Below, piece after piece: positions 16,916 to 25,084 of a stretch of DNA of 64,000 nucleotides. Within the stretch, counting starts at the first letter, position 1, and each line of letters starts with the position of its first letter. Source of the DNA: an uncultured Oscillospiraceae bacterium (GTDB lineage: Bacteria; Bacillota; Clostridia; Oscillospirales; Oscillospiraceae). The DNA lies in assembly GCA_934622035.1 (NCBI GenBank), contig CAKTVG010000014.1, positions 8,861 to 72,860 on the forward strand, given 5' to 3'. Made by a program: the position numbers and the translations under genes. A model generated the notes under the pieces. The model saw only the letters and a program-made list of their open reading frames with translations, was not told the origin of the DNA and ran no database searches.

Positions 16916-17985
16916 AGATGTTCCTCCAAAAGTGCGTCCAAAATGGCGACGGCTGCGGCGGCCTCGACGCAGGGAACCGCACGCGGGACGATGCACGGAT
17001 CGTGCCTGCCGTGAATTTCCAGAGTGGTGTTTTCGCGCCGGGAGAGGCTGACGCTCTCCTGCGGTCTTGCGATGGACGGCGTGGGCTTGATCGCCGCGCG
17101 GAACACGAGCGGCATGCCCGTCGTCAGGCCGCCGAGGATGCCCCCGGCGTTGTTGGTGCGGGTGCGGACCGCGCCGCCGTTCATAGAATAGGGGTCGTTA
17201 TTCTCGCTGCCGCGCAGCCCGGCGCAGGCAAAGCCGTTGCCGAATTCCAGGCCCTTGACGGCGGGAATGCCGAAGAGAATCCGCGCCAGGCGGTTTTCCA
17301 TGCCGTCGAACATGGGGCTGCCCAGTCCGGTGGGGAGGCCCGTCACGGCGCATTCGATGCAGCCGCCGACGCTGTCTCCCTCGGCCTTCGCCGCGGCGAT
17401 CTCCGCGAGCATCCGCTCCCCCGCCGGGGCCGAGAGCACCGGCAGCACCCCCGCCGGAACGGGCAGCTCCGGCTGCACGGGGTCAAAGCGGCGGTCGGAA
17501 ACTCCGCCGATGCGCTCGATGTGCGCCCCGACGGCAATGCCGCGGGCTTGCAGATATTGCAGGCACAGGCCGCCCGCGATGCACAGGGGCGCGGTCAGGC
17601 GTCCGGAAAAGTGCCCGCCGCCCGCGGCGTCCTGCGCGCCGCCCCATTTGACCTGCGCGGGATAATCGGCGTGGCCGGGACGGGGCACATCCTTCAGCCC
17701 CGCGTAGTCCCCGCTGCGTGTGTCCGTGTTGCGAATGACGGCGGTCAGGGGCGCGCCGCAGGTCTGCCCCTCCGCCAGGCCGGAGAGAAACTCCGGCCGG
17801 TCGGCCTCCCTCCGCGCGGTGGCGTAGGCGCCCTGACCGGGCGCGCGGCGGGCAAGAAACGCGTCCAGCGCGTCAAAATCCGGGCGGAAGCCCGCCGGGA
17901 AGCCCTCGATGCACACGCCGATGGCAGGCGCGTGGGATTGGCCGAATATGGTGATTTTCAGGCTGCTGCCGAAGCTGCTGCTCAT
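16912..17985 (-). CDS. aroC: Chorismate synthase
   Basis: 357 residues from ATG at 17985, a normal length. Signatures are GQSHAPAIGVCIEGFPAG, the basic-rich FMN region and GGILGGLTTGMPLVFRAAIKPTPSI with REDxxxVPRA-like DPCIVPRAVPCVEA near the end. It eliminates phosphate from EPSP with reduced FMN. The start overlaps the aroA stop (ATGA), and a longer in-frame extension upstream lies inside aroA and is rejected. Confidence 0.96.
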   Translation of the reverse strand: MSSSFGSSLKITIFGQSHAPAIGVCIEGFPAGFRPDFDALDAFLARRAPGQGAYATARREADRPEFLSGLAEGQTCGAPLTAVIRNTDTRSGDYAGLKDVPRPGHADYPAQVKWGGAQDAAGGGHFSGRLTAPLCIAGGLCLQYLQARGIAVGAHIERIGGVSDRRFDPVQPELPVPAGVLPVLSAPAGERMLAEIAAAKAEGDSVGGCIECAVTGLPTGLGSPMFDGMENRLARILFGIPAVKGLEFGNGFACAGLRGSENNDPYSMNGGAVRTRTNNAGGILGGLTTGMPLVFRAAIKPTPSIARPQESVSLSRRENTTLEIHGRHDPCIVPRAVPCVEAAAAVAILDALLEEHL

Positions 17986-19238
17986 GCAGATTCCCCCTTT
18001 GTCAGGCTGCGGTAATCCGCCCAGAAGCGCGGATAGGATTTCTTCACGGCCTCCGCGCCGCGCAGTGTCACGGGCGCGGTGCAGGCGCACGCCGCAAGGG
18101 CGGCGAGCATGGCGATGCGGTGATCGTTGTGGCTGCTCACAAGGCCGCCGTGCAGCGGCGTGCCGTCGGAGAGAATCAGCCCGTCCGGCAGCTCCTGCAC
18201 GGTGCCGCCCAGGGCGTGCAGCGTCTGGGCGATGGTTTTCAGGCGGTCGCTCTCCTTGATGCGCAGGCGCGCCGCGCCGGTGATGCGGCTCTCGCCCTGT
18301 GCGCAGGCCGCCAGAAACGCAATGGGCGGCGCAAGGTCGGGAATGTCCGAAACGTCCACGGTGCAGCCCGTCAGCGGCTCCGGCAAGACGGTCACGGCAT
18401 CCGCCGTTTCATCCACACGTGCGCCGAAGCGGCGCAGCACGTCCAGAATCGCCCGGTCCCCCTGCGGGGAAGAGAGGTTCAAGCCGGTGACGGTCACAGG
18501 TCCGGAAACCGCGCCCGCGCACAGCCAGAAGGCGGCGTTGGACCAGTCGCCCTCAACGGCGAGATTGCCCGGTGAGCGGTAGCGCTGCGCACCGGGGACA
18601 CGCCAGCCGGTGGGCGTTTCCTCGACTGCGATGCCGAACTGCGCCAGCGCGTGCAGCGTCAGATTGATGTAGCCGCGCGACTGCACGGGCGAGGTCAGAA
18701 GAATTTCCGAATCCGAGGGCAGCAGCGGCAGCGCAAACAGAAGACCGGAGATAAACTGCGACGAAACGTCTCCCGGCAGGCGGAAGACCCCGGCGTGCAG
18801 CCGCCCCTCGCAGCGCACAACATCCGGCGCGGGACGCAAGAGCGTGCAGGCATGCGCCTCCAGCTCCTCCCAGAGGGGCGAGAGCGGGCGCTGCGGCAGC
18901 CGCCCATGCAGCTTGAATTCCGCGCAAAGCCCCAGCGCCGCCGCAACGGGCAGGAGAAAGCGCAGCGTCGAGCCGCTTTCGCCGCAGTCGAGCGTGCCGG
19001 TTTCCTCGGCAAAGTCCAGCGGACGGACGGTGAAAACGCCGTCGCGGCAGTCGATCGCGGCGCTCATGGCGTTCAGGCAGCGCACCGTGGCCTCGATGTC
19101 CTCGGACAGGCCGCCGCAGGCAAGGCGCGTCGTGCGATTGGCCAGCGCGGCGCAGATGAGCAGGCGGTGCGCCTGCGATTTCGAAGGGATGGCGGCAATG
19201 CGCCCGGCGATGCGGACGGGCGGTAAGATCAGCTCCAT
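17982..19238 (-). CDS. aroA: 3-phosphoshikimate 1-carboxyvinyltransferase (EPSP synthase)
   Basis: 418 residues from ATG at 19238. Substrate-binding SKSQAHRLLI (Lys22 region), the GESGSTLRFLLP motif, DVSSQFISGLLFALPL, and RIKESDRL followed by NDHRIAML are all present. It adds enolpyruvate from PEP to shikimate 3-phosphate. In the glyphosate-contact region the motif reads GESGSTLRF rather than the class I GNAGTAMR; the Gly-Ser pattern is closer to diverged Gram-positive enzymes. It overlaps aroB by 10 bases, the only junction in the operon that is not a 4-base overlap. Confidence 0.95.
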   Translation of the reverse strand: MELILPPVRIAGRIAAIPSKSQAHRLLICAALANRTTRLACGGLSEDIEATVRCLNAMSAAIDCRDGVFTVRPLDFAEETGTLDCGESGSTLRFLLPVAAALGLCAEFKLHGRLPQRPLSPLWEELEAHACTLLRPAPDVVRCEGRLHAGVFRLPGDVSSQFISGLLFALPLLPSDSEILLTSPVQSRGYINLTLHALAQFGIAVEETPTGWRVPGAQRYRSPGNLAVEGDWSNAAFWLCAGAVSGPVTVTGLNLSSPQGDRAILDVLRRFGARVDETADAVTVLPEPLTGCTVDVSDIPDLAPPIAFLAACAQGESRITGAARLRIKESDRLKTIAQTLHALGGTVQELPDGLILSDGTPLHGGLVSSHNDHRIAMLAALAACACTAPVTLRGAEAVKKSYPRFWADYRSLTKGESA

Positions 19239-20272
19239 TCCGGCATCCCCGCTGCGAAAACGCTCTCCAGCTCCGACACGGGAAGCCGGCACAGCTCACA
19301 TTTGCCCACCGCCGTCGGGACGACCAGCGTGACTGTGTCGCCCTGGCGTTTTTTGTCCGCCAGCGCGGCCTGCGCCAGCTCCTGCGGGGTGAAGGTGGTA
19401 TTTAAGGGAAGACCGAAGGTCTTCAGAACGGCGAGAATTTCCTCCGCATCCTCCTTGCAGAAGGCGCGGGCCATGGCGGCCGTGCCGATGGCGACCGCCG
19501 CGCCGTGCGGGACAGCGTAGCCGCTGCACTGCTCCACGGCGTGGCCGAGGGTGTGGCCGAGATTCAAGAGCTTCCGGCGGCCGGTTTCAAACTCGTCCTC
19601 CGCGACGACGTCGCGCTTGTGCGCCACGCAGCGGGCGACGACCTCCTCGCGGTCAAAGCCCAGGCCGTCGCGCTTGAGCTCCTCAAAGAGCGGACGGTCG
19701 AAGAGAATGGCGGTCTTGATGACCTCGGCGCAGCCCTCGCGGAAGACGGCCTCCGGCAGGGAATCGAGCGTGTCGAGGTCGCACAGCACGAGCGACGGCT
19801 GATGAAACGCGCCGACGAGGTTCTTGCCCTCCGGCAGATCGACGGCGGTCTTGCCGCCTACGGAGGAATCGACCATGGCCAGAAGCGTCGTGGGAATCTG
19901 CACAAGGCGGATGCCGCGCAGATAGGTCGCGGCGGCAAAGCCCGCGAGGTCGCCCACCACGCCGCCGCCCAGTGCGGCGACGGTGTCGGTGCGGGTCAGG
20001 TGCTCTTCTGCGAGCAGGCGCAGAAGCTCCGCGTAGTTTTCCAGACTCTTCGAGTGCTCACCCGCCGGAATCACGGCGGTATGCACGGTAAAGCCGGATT
20101 TTTCCAGGCTTTTCTTCGCCCGCTCGAGATAGAGCGGCGCAACGTTGCCGTCCGTGACCAGAAGGACGCTGCCCGCCGCCAGCGCGGCAAGCTCCTGCCC
20201 CAGCCGGTCAAGCAGCCCCCGGCCGATTTTTACCTGATAGGCGCCGGACGCCTTGACTTCTATGGTTTTCAT
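19229..20272 (-). CDS. aroB: 3-dehydroquinate synthase
   Basis: 347 residues, normal length. NAD-binding and catalytic motifs are GGGVVGDLAGFAAATYLRGI, QIPTTLLAMVDSSVGGKTAVDLPEGKN, and zinc ligands in LNLGHTLGHAVEQ with Glu further upstream. It cyclises DAHP to 3-dehydroquinate using NAD and a divalent metal. The ATG overlaps the tyrA stop (ATGA). Confidence 0.97.
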   Translation of the reverse strand: MKTIEVKASGAYQVKIGRGLLDRLGQELAALAAGSVLLVTDGNVAPLYLERAKKSLEKSGFTVHTAVIPAGEHSKSLENYAELLRLLAEEHLTRTDTVAALGGGVVGDLAGFAAATYLRGIRLVQIPTTLLAMVDSSVGGKTAVDLPEGKNLVGAFHQPSLVLCDLDTLDSLPEAVFREGCAEVIKTAILFDRPLFEELKRDGLGFDREEVVARCVAHKRDVVAEDEFETGRRKLLNLGHTLGHAVEQCSGYAVPHGAAVAIGTAAMARAFCKEDAEEILAVLKTFGLPLNTTFTPQELAQAALADKKRQGDTVTLVVPTAVGKCELCRLPVSELESVFAAGMPEWS

Positions 20273-21102
20273 ACGCCGTCAACCTCCTCCTTGCGCCGCT
20301 TGCCCTCCTCCAGCGCAGAGCACAGCGCAGCGGCGTCGTTTTCCGCCAGCGCGTCACGGTAGACCGTGAGATTGGAGATCAGGGTGTCGATCTCGCGCAG
20401 CAGAAAATCCTTATTGTTCAGAAACAGCTCCGTCCACATGGGTGCGTTCAGCCACGCCACGCGGGTCAGATCCTTATAGCTTCCGGCGGAAAAGCCCTTG
20501 TGGGTGCCCGCCGTGGGACTTTTGATATAGGCGTTGGAGACGACGTGCGCCAGCTGCGAGGTGAAGGCGATCATGCGGTCGTGCTCCTCGGCGGTGGTGA
20601 CGGAAAACTGCCCGAAGCGCGGCGGCGCAAGCAGCGCCTTGACCCGCTCCAGAAGGCGGATGTCGTCAAACACCGGCGGCACAAGCACCATGGGCGCACC
20701 GGCAAAGAGGTCGGCGCGGCTGTACTTGAAGCCGGAAAAATGCGTGCCCGCCATGGGATGCCCGCCGACAAAGCACCAGCCGTACTGCCCGGCGAGGCAG
20801 AAGCCCGCCGCGCAGATTTCACGCTTCGTGCCGCAGCAGTCGATGACCATGGCGTCTTTGGAAATGCGCGCGCCGTTTTCCTCCAGATACCGCGCCGCGG
20901 CGGCGGGCGTCACCGCCAGCAGAAGAAGCTCACAGGAGCCGAGGCTTTCCGCCGTGAGCGCAGCGTCCACGGCGCCCGCCATCTGCGCAAACTGTACGAC
21001 GGATGCGTCCAGGTCGCCTCCGAGGACGCGGTGCCCTGCGTCGTGATACGCCCGCGCCAGCGAGCCGCCGATCAGGCCGAGGCCGAGAATGCCGACGGTC
21101 AT
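20269..21102 (-). CDS. tyrA: Prephenate dehydrogenase
   Basis: 277 residues from ATG at 21102. The N-terminal Rossmann motif is GILGLGLIGGSLARAYHDAG. GGHPMAGTHFSGFKYSRADLFAGAPMVL holds the catalytic His region, and the dimerisation helices include HDRMIAFTSQLAHVVSNAY. It oxidatively decarboxylates prephenate to 4-hydroxyphenylpyruvate, the tyrosine branch. No ACT domain follows, so feedback control by tyrosine would have to lie elsewhere. The start overlaps the aroF stop by four bases. Confidence 0.95.
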   Translation of the reverse strand: MTVGILGLGLIGGSLARAYHDAGHRVLGGDLDASVVQFAQMAGAVDAALTAESLGSCELLLLAVTPAAAARYLEENGARISKDAMVIDCCGTKREICAAGFCLAGQYGWCFVGGHPMAGTHFSGFKYSRADLFAGAPMVLVPPVFDDIRLLERVKALLAPPRFGQFSVTTAEEHDRMIAFTSQLAHVVSNAYIKSPTAGTHKGFSAGSYKDLTRVAWLNAPMWTELFLNNKDFLLREIDTLISNLTVYRDALAENDAAALCSALEEGKRRKEEVDGV

Positions 21103-22100
21103 TGCAGCGCCTCCCGCACGGCGCGCATCTTCTTCGCCAGCTCGACGAACTGCTCCGGCTTCAGCGACTGCGCGCCGTCGCACAGGGCGTGCATCGGGTC
21201 GTTGTGCACCTCAACCATCACGCCGTCCGCGCCGCAGGCCACCGCCGCCAGCGCCATGGGCGGCACAAGGCGCACCTTGCCGGTGGCGTGGCTGGGATCG
21301 ACGACGACGGGCAGGTGGCTCAGCTCGTGCAGCATGGGCACCGCCGTCAGATCAAGGGTATTGCGGGAGTAGGTGTCAAAGGTGCGGATGCCGCGCTCAC
21401 AGAGGATGACGTTCTGGTTGCCCTCGGACATGATGTATTCCGCGCTCATCAGGAACTCCTTGAGCGTGTTGGCAAGGCCGCGCTTGAGAAGGATCGGCTT
21501 GTTTGTGCGGCCCAGCTCCTTCAGAAGGTCGAAATTCTGCATATTTCTCGCGCCGACCTGAATGACGTCCACGTCGGCGAAGAGGTCGAGATAGTTGGCG
21601 TTCATGATTTCCGTGACGATGGGCAGGCCCGTGACCTTTTTCGCCTCGAGCAGCAGGCGGATGCCCTCGCCCTTCAGGCCCTGGAAATCATAGGGCGAGG
21701 TGCGCGGCTTGAACGCGCCGCCGCGCAGGAGATTCGCGCCCGCGGCCTTGACCTGTTGTGCAACGTAGATGATCTGCTCCTCGGTCTCCACGGAGCAGGG
21801 GCCTGCGATCATGCAGAAGTTGCCGCCGCCGATCTTCACGTCCCCGACCTCGACGACGGTGTCGTCCGGGTGGAACTGGCGGTTGCACTGCTTGAACGGC
21901 TCTGTCACGCGCTTGACGGACTCGACGATGTCGAGGCTCGCCAACAGCTCCATATCCACGCGGCTGGTGTCGCCGATCAGGCCAAGGACGGTATAGTCAT
22001 GTCCCTGGGAGATGTGAACGTCCAGCCCCTGGCCGCGCAGCCAGGAGATCAGGTTGTCCATCTGGGACTGGGAGGTGCCTTTTCTCAATACGGTAATCAT
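21099..22100 (-). CDS. aroF: 3-deoxy-7-phosphoheptulonate (DAHP) synthase, type I-beta with N-terminal regulatory domain
   Basis: 333 residues. The first ~70 residues (MITVLRKGTSQSQMDNLISW...) form the ferredoxin-like domain seen in Thermotoga-type enzymes, where it mediates feedback inhibition. The rest is the TIM barrel, with AGPCSVETEEQ, LRGGAFKPRTSPYDFQG, LLKRGL and VVDPSHATGK holding PEP, phosphate and metal ligands. It commits PEP and erythrose 4-phosphate to the shikimate route. It is the first enzyme gene of the operon, directly after the attenuator. Confidence 0.97.
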   Translation of the reverse strand: MITVLRKGTSQSQMDNLISWLRGQGLDVHISQGHDYTVLGLIGDTSRVDMELLASLDIVESVKRVTEPFKQCNRQFHPDDTVVEVGDVKIGGGNFCMIAGPCSVETEEQIIYVAQQVKAAGANLLRGGAFKPRTSPYDFQGLKGEGIRLLLEAKKVTGLPIVTEIMNANYLDLFADVDVIQVGARNMQNFDLLKELGRTNKPILLKRGLANTLKEFLMSAEYIMSEGNQNVILCERGIRTFDTYSRNTLDLTAVPMLHELSHLPVVVDPSHATGKVRLVPPMALAAVACGADGVMVEVHNDPMHALCDGAQSLKPEQFVELAKKMRAVREALQ

Positions 22101-22119
22101 CGCTTATGCTCCTTCAAAT

Positions 22120-22154
22120 AAAAAATAGGCTGCACGGGAAGCCTCGTGCAGCCT
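22120..22154 (-). terminator. Attenuator terminator of the aro operon leader
   Basis: On the minus strand AGGCTGCACG (22154-22145) pairs perfectly with CGTGCAGCCT (22136-22127) around an 8-base loop, followed by ATTTTTTATTTG. It lies between the leader-peptide stop and the aroF ribosome binding site (AAGGAGC). A competing pairing of TTCGTGC (22195-22189), near the leader-peptide 3' end, with GCACGAG (22149-22143) would disrupt the terminator and is the likely antiterminator (7 bp, one G-U). Confidence 0.85.
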
Positions 22155-22176
22155 GAACATACCGGAAAAGAAGGAC

Positions 22177-22260
22177 TTAAAATTTGCAGCACGAAACGCT
22201 ATTACTTTTGCCGTAAAAGTAATAGGTAAAGTAGTATGCAGCAAACGTCGCAGAAAACAT
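22177..22260 (-). CDS. Aromatic amino acid operon leader peptide (27 aa)
   Basis: ATG at 22260 to TAA at 22177-22179. The residues are MFSATF, then AAYYFTYYFY (residues 7-16), then GKSNSV and a short tail ending CCKF. Five Tyr and four Phe codons fall in the first 16, a density expected only in an attenuation control region. GAAAGGA precedes the ATG by 10 bases. The control codons overlap a perfect 9-bp hairpin (22201-22209 with 22215-22223) that would serve as the pause structure. Stalling for charged tRNA-Tyr or tRNA-Phe would favour the antiterminator. It is too short for standard gene callers. Very likely a regulatory peptide with no other function. Confidence 0.88.
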   Translation of the reverse strand: MFSATFAAYYFTYYFYGKSNSVSCCKF

Positions 22261-22290
22261 GAGACTGTCGTCCTTTCTCTAGTTGTGGCA

Positions 22291-22319
22291 ATTATATCAC
22301 GCGAAAACGCGGATTTCAA
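22291..22319 (-). promoter_or_regulatory. Promoter of the aro operon
   Basis: Minus-strand TTGAAA, 17-base spacer, TATAAT, reading from 22319 to 22291. The -35 overlaps the last codons of the MATE gene. Transcription would start about 25 bases before the leader-peptide ATG. Confidence 0.8.
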
Positions 22320-23731
22320 GTGGTTTCTTCCGCAATTTCGGCGGAAAGCGGACGGATTTTCTTGCGGTAGAGCATCACAAGCAGGAACACGCTCAAAAGC
22401 AGCGAGACGACCTCGGCAATGGGGAAGGCAAACCAGACCGCGTCGATGCTGCCGCTCAGGGACAGCAGGTACGCCACCGGGATCAGCACGATGAGCTGAC
22501 GCGCCATGGAGACATACATGCTGTAGTGGCTCCGGCCCAGCCCCTGGAACACGCCGCTGAAGATGATGCACACGCCCGCCGCGAGGAAGGGGATGCACAT
22601 GATGCGCAGCGCCGTCTCGCCGACGGCCAGCATGTCGCCGTCCGGGTTGAAGAAGCCGAGCAGCTTGTCCGGAATCAGCAGGAACAGCGCCGTGCCGATG
22701 AGCATCAGGCAGGTCGCGCCGAAGACGCCGCATTTTAAAACGCCCGTGATGCGCTTGGGCTTGCGCGCGCCGTAGTTGTAGGCCGAAATGGCCAGAACGG
22801 CGTTGTTGATGCCGAACACCGGCATGAACACGAAGCTCTGGAGCTTGAAGTACGCGCCGAAGACGGTCTTGCCCGTCTCGCCCAGCATAGGCGTCGCGGG
22901 GGTGTTGAAGCGGTCGAGGACGAGGTTGAAGCTGTAGGTCATCAGAGAGCCGATGACGATCATGATCATCGACGGCACGCCGATGGCAAGAATGCGGCCG
23001 ATCATCTTGCCCTCCGGGCGGAAGCCCTTCAGGTGCAGATGCACGTCCGGGTTCTTCCTGTGGTTCAGGAGGAGCGCAAGGACAAAGGCCACGATCTGAC
23101 CGATGACCGTCGCGACGGCAGCGCCCGCAACCTCCATGCGCGGCAGGCCGAAATAGCCGAAGATGAGAACGGGGTCGAGGATGATGTTCAGAACCGCACC
23201 GGTGCCCTGCGTGATCATGGTGTAGGAGGTGCGGCCGGTGGATTGCAGCAGGCGCTCGAAGAGGATTTCGCCGAAAATGCCGAAGGAGGCGATGCAGATC
23301 ACGCGGATATAGTCCACGCCGTAGGCAATCGTCTCCGGCTGCGCGGTCAGAGAGCGCATGTATGGCTCCGCGCCGAAGATGCCGAACAGGACGCACAGCA
23401 GCATGCCGCAGGCCGAGAGCACCAGACCGTTGAGCGCGGAGGAATTGACCTCCTCCTGATTGCGCTCGCCCAGCGCGCGGGACAAAAGCGCGTTGACGCC
23501 AACGGCGACGCCCGAGGCGATGCCGATCATGATATTCTGAACGGGGAAGGCAAGGGAAACGGCGGTCAGCGCATAGTTGTCCACGTCGGAAATGCGCGAG
23601 ACGAAGACGCTGTCCACCACATTATAAAAGGCCTGTACCAGCATGGAAAGCGCCATCGGCAGCGCCATGCCAAAAAGAAGACGCCCGACAGGTAGGACGC
23701 CCATCTTGTTTTCTTTCAACGGACTGTTCAT
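22316..23731 (-). CDS. MATE-family multidrug/Na+ efflux transporter
   Basis: 471 residues with about 12 membrane helices in two homologous halves. The N-terminal half shows LLFGMALPMALSMLVQAFYNVVDSVFVSR, typical of clostridial MATE (NorM/DinF/MepA) proteins; Pro and Asp residues of the cation site are present in the first helices. MATE proteins export cationic drugs or metabolites in exchange for Na+ or H+. It has its own promoter at 23767-23794. No terminator is seen before the aro promoter. Confidence 0.93.
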   Translation of the reverse strand: MNSPLKENKMGVLPVGRLLFGMALPMALSMLVQAFYNVVDSVFVSRISDVDNYALTAVSLAFPVQNIMIGIASGVAVGVNALLSRALGERNQEEVNSSALNGLVLSACGMLLCVLFGIFGAEPYMRSLTAQPETIAYGVDYIRVICIASFGIFGEILFERLLQSTGRTSYTMITQGTGAVLNIILDPVLIFGYFGLPRMEVAGAAVATVIGQIVAFVLALLLNHRKNPDVHLHLKGFRPEGKMIGRILAIGVPSMIMIVIGSLMTYSFNLVLDRFNTPATPMLGETGKTVFGAYFKLQSFVFMPVFGINNAVLAISAYNYGARKPKRITGVLKCGVFGATCLMLIGTALFLLIPDKLLGFFNPDGDMLAVGETALRIMCIPFLAAGVCIIFSGVFQGLGRSHYSMYVSMARQLIVLIPVAYLLSLSGSIDAVWFAFPIAEVVSLLLSVFLLVMLYRKKIRPLSAEIAEETT

Positions 23732-23766
23732 AATTTCTCAACTTTCTATACATGATTTCATACTAT

Positions 23767-23794
23767 ATTATAATGAGCATTCCCGGAAAAGCAA
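23767..23794 (-). promoter_or_regulatory. Promoter of the MATE gene
   Basis: Minus-strand TTGCTT, 16-base spacer, TATAAT, about 35 bases upstream of the ATG at 23731. Confidence 0.6.
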
Positions 23795-23951
23795 TAGCCA
23801 GAATCTGCCGCGCCGCCGCCGCGCGCGGCGAATCCGTCCAATCTGACTTTTCACATTTTTTCAATCCGTCACACTGCACAAAAAACGATAGAAAGGCTAT
23901 CTTTTTTCCCCCATTGTGTGATATACTTTTCCGGAAAGGAGTCCTGCCTTT

Positions 23952-24863
23952 ATGACGACCTCTCAATTATATTCGCTTTTAACCGCCGATCCGGCATCCG
24001 TGCTCGAGCACGACAGAAGAATTTATCAGCAGCAGATCAACCGCGCCGTCGAGCTGGCCGCGGCCTGCGCCGCGCAGCGGCCGGTGCTTCTGCTGGCCGG
24101 TCCCTCCGGCTCCGGCAAAACCACCACCGCCCTGCTGATCGAGCGGGAGCTGGACCGCCGCGGCGTGGAGACGCACACGCTCTCCATGGACAACTACTTT
24201 TCTCCCCTGAGCGAGCGGGAAAAGGAGCTTTTGCAGCGCAACGAGCTGGACCTCGAAAGGCCCACGCGCGTGGACGTTCCCTTTTTCCGGCAGCAGCTCG
24301 ACGCCATTCTCCGCGGCGAGGAGATCGCCCTGCCGCGCTTTGATTTCCAGGAGAGCCGCCGTGTCTTCGACGGCAGAACCCTCCGCCGCCGTCCGGGCGA
24401 GCTGATCCTCATGGAGGGCATCCACGCCCTGAATCCGGACGTCACCGGTCACGACGAGGACACGACGCGCATCTATGTCAGCGTGCGCACGCGCATCACG
24501 GCGAAGAGCGGCCTTGTCCTGCACCCCGCCAAAATCCGGCTTCTGCGCCGGATGCTGCGCGACAAGCTCTGCCGCGGGCGCGCCTTTTCCCAGACCGTGG
24601 GCAACTGCGCGCGCGTCGACCACGGGGAACAGAATTACATCATGCCCTTCAAGCCGCGGGCGCATTGCAGCATCGACTCGTTCTATTCCGCCGAGCTGAG
24701 CGTCTACCGCGCCTGCCTCGCCTCCGCGCCCGAGGCGCTGGATTTTCCGGAGCTGTGCGACCTTGCCGAGGTGCTGCGCGAGCTGCCGGAGGTTGACCCG
24801 GCGCTGGTGCCGCAGGATTCCCTGCTGCGCGAATTCATCGGCGGCAGCACCTTTGATTATTAG
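23952..24863 (+). CDS. Uridine kinase-like nucleoside kinase (PRK/URK family)
   Basis: 303 residues. The P-loop GPSGSGKTTTALLIE is near residue 51, then HTLSMDNYFSPLSEREK and LDLERPTRVDVPFF, the nucleoside-binding region of uridine kinases, and ILMEGIHALNP as the Walker-B-like segment. It has an N-terminal ~40-residue extension and a longer C-terminus than Udk (~210 residues), so it belongs to the larger uridine-kinase-like subfamily rather than Udk proper; substrate is uncertain. It is a single gene with AAAGGAG upstream. Confidence 0.82.
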   Translation: MTTSQLYSLLTADPASVLEHDRRIYQQQINRAVELAAACAAQRPVLLLAGPSGSGKTTTALLIERELDRRGVETHTLSMDNYFSPLSEREKELLQRNELDLERPTRVDVPFFRQQLDAILRGEEIALPRFDFQESRRVFDGRTLRRRPGELILMEGIHALNPDVTGHDEDTTRIYVSVRTRITAKSGLVLHPAKIRLLRRMLRDKLCRGRAFSQTVGNCARVDHGEQNYIMPFKPRAHCSIDSFYSAELSVYRACLASAPEALDFPELCDLAEVLRELPEVDPALVPQDSLLREFIGGSTFDY

Positions 24864-24882
24864 GAAACTCTACTCTTCTCGT

Positions 24883-24995
24883 CTGCGGCCAGCGGCGGAT
24901 CTTTTCCGCCAATTCTTCGGTTTGAAAAACTTGAAAGACATCCAGTATTCCTGCGTTTTCCAAACCTCGACTTGACAAAAAATCTCTCACCGCAG
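24883..24995. repeat. ~110-bp multi-hairpin repeat, copy 1
   Basis: A closing stem CTGCGG (24883-24888) / CCGCAG (24990-24995) encloses a GGCGGA/TCCGCC hairpin and a TTTGAAAAA/TTTTCCAAA hairpin, with CTTGACAAAAAATC between. Two further copies are at 31755-31862 and 31917-32022. The minus-strand translation of all copies shows RDF-SS-GLENAG, but there is no consistent start codon, so this is a nucleic-acid repeat rather than a gene. Confidence 0.8.
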
Positions 24996-25084
24996 GCTCT
25001 TGCCAATAAGAGCAGAGCTTCCTGTCGCTATTTTTCAGTCTGGCTCGTTGTTTTAAGACTGATATTTCTGCAAGGAGAAATGTT

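Noticed and set aside
22201..22223. Perfect hairpin as a separate terminator
   Set aside because: It lies inside the leader-peptide coding region without a following T run; better explained as the pause hairpin of the attenuator.
23888..23910. GATAG/CTATC hairpin with T run upstream of the uridine kinase-like gene
   Set aside because: The stem is only five base pairs plus A/T tails and no upstream plus-strand transcript needs ending; probably chance.
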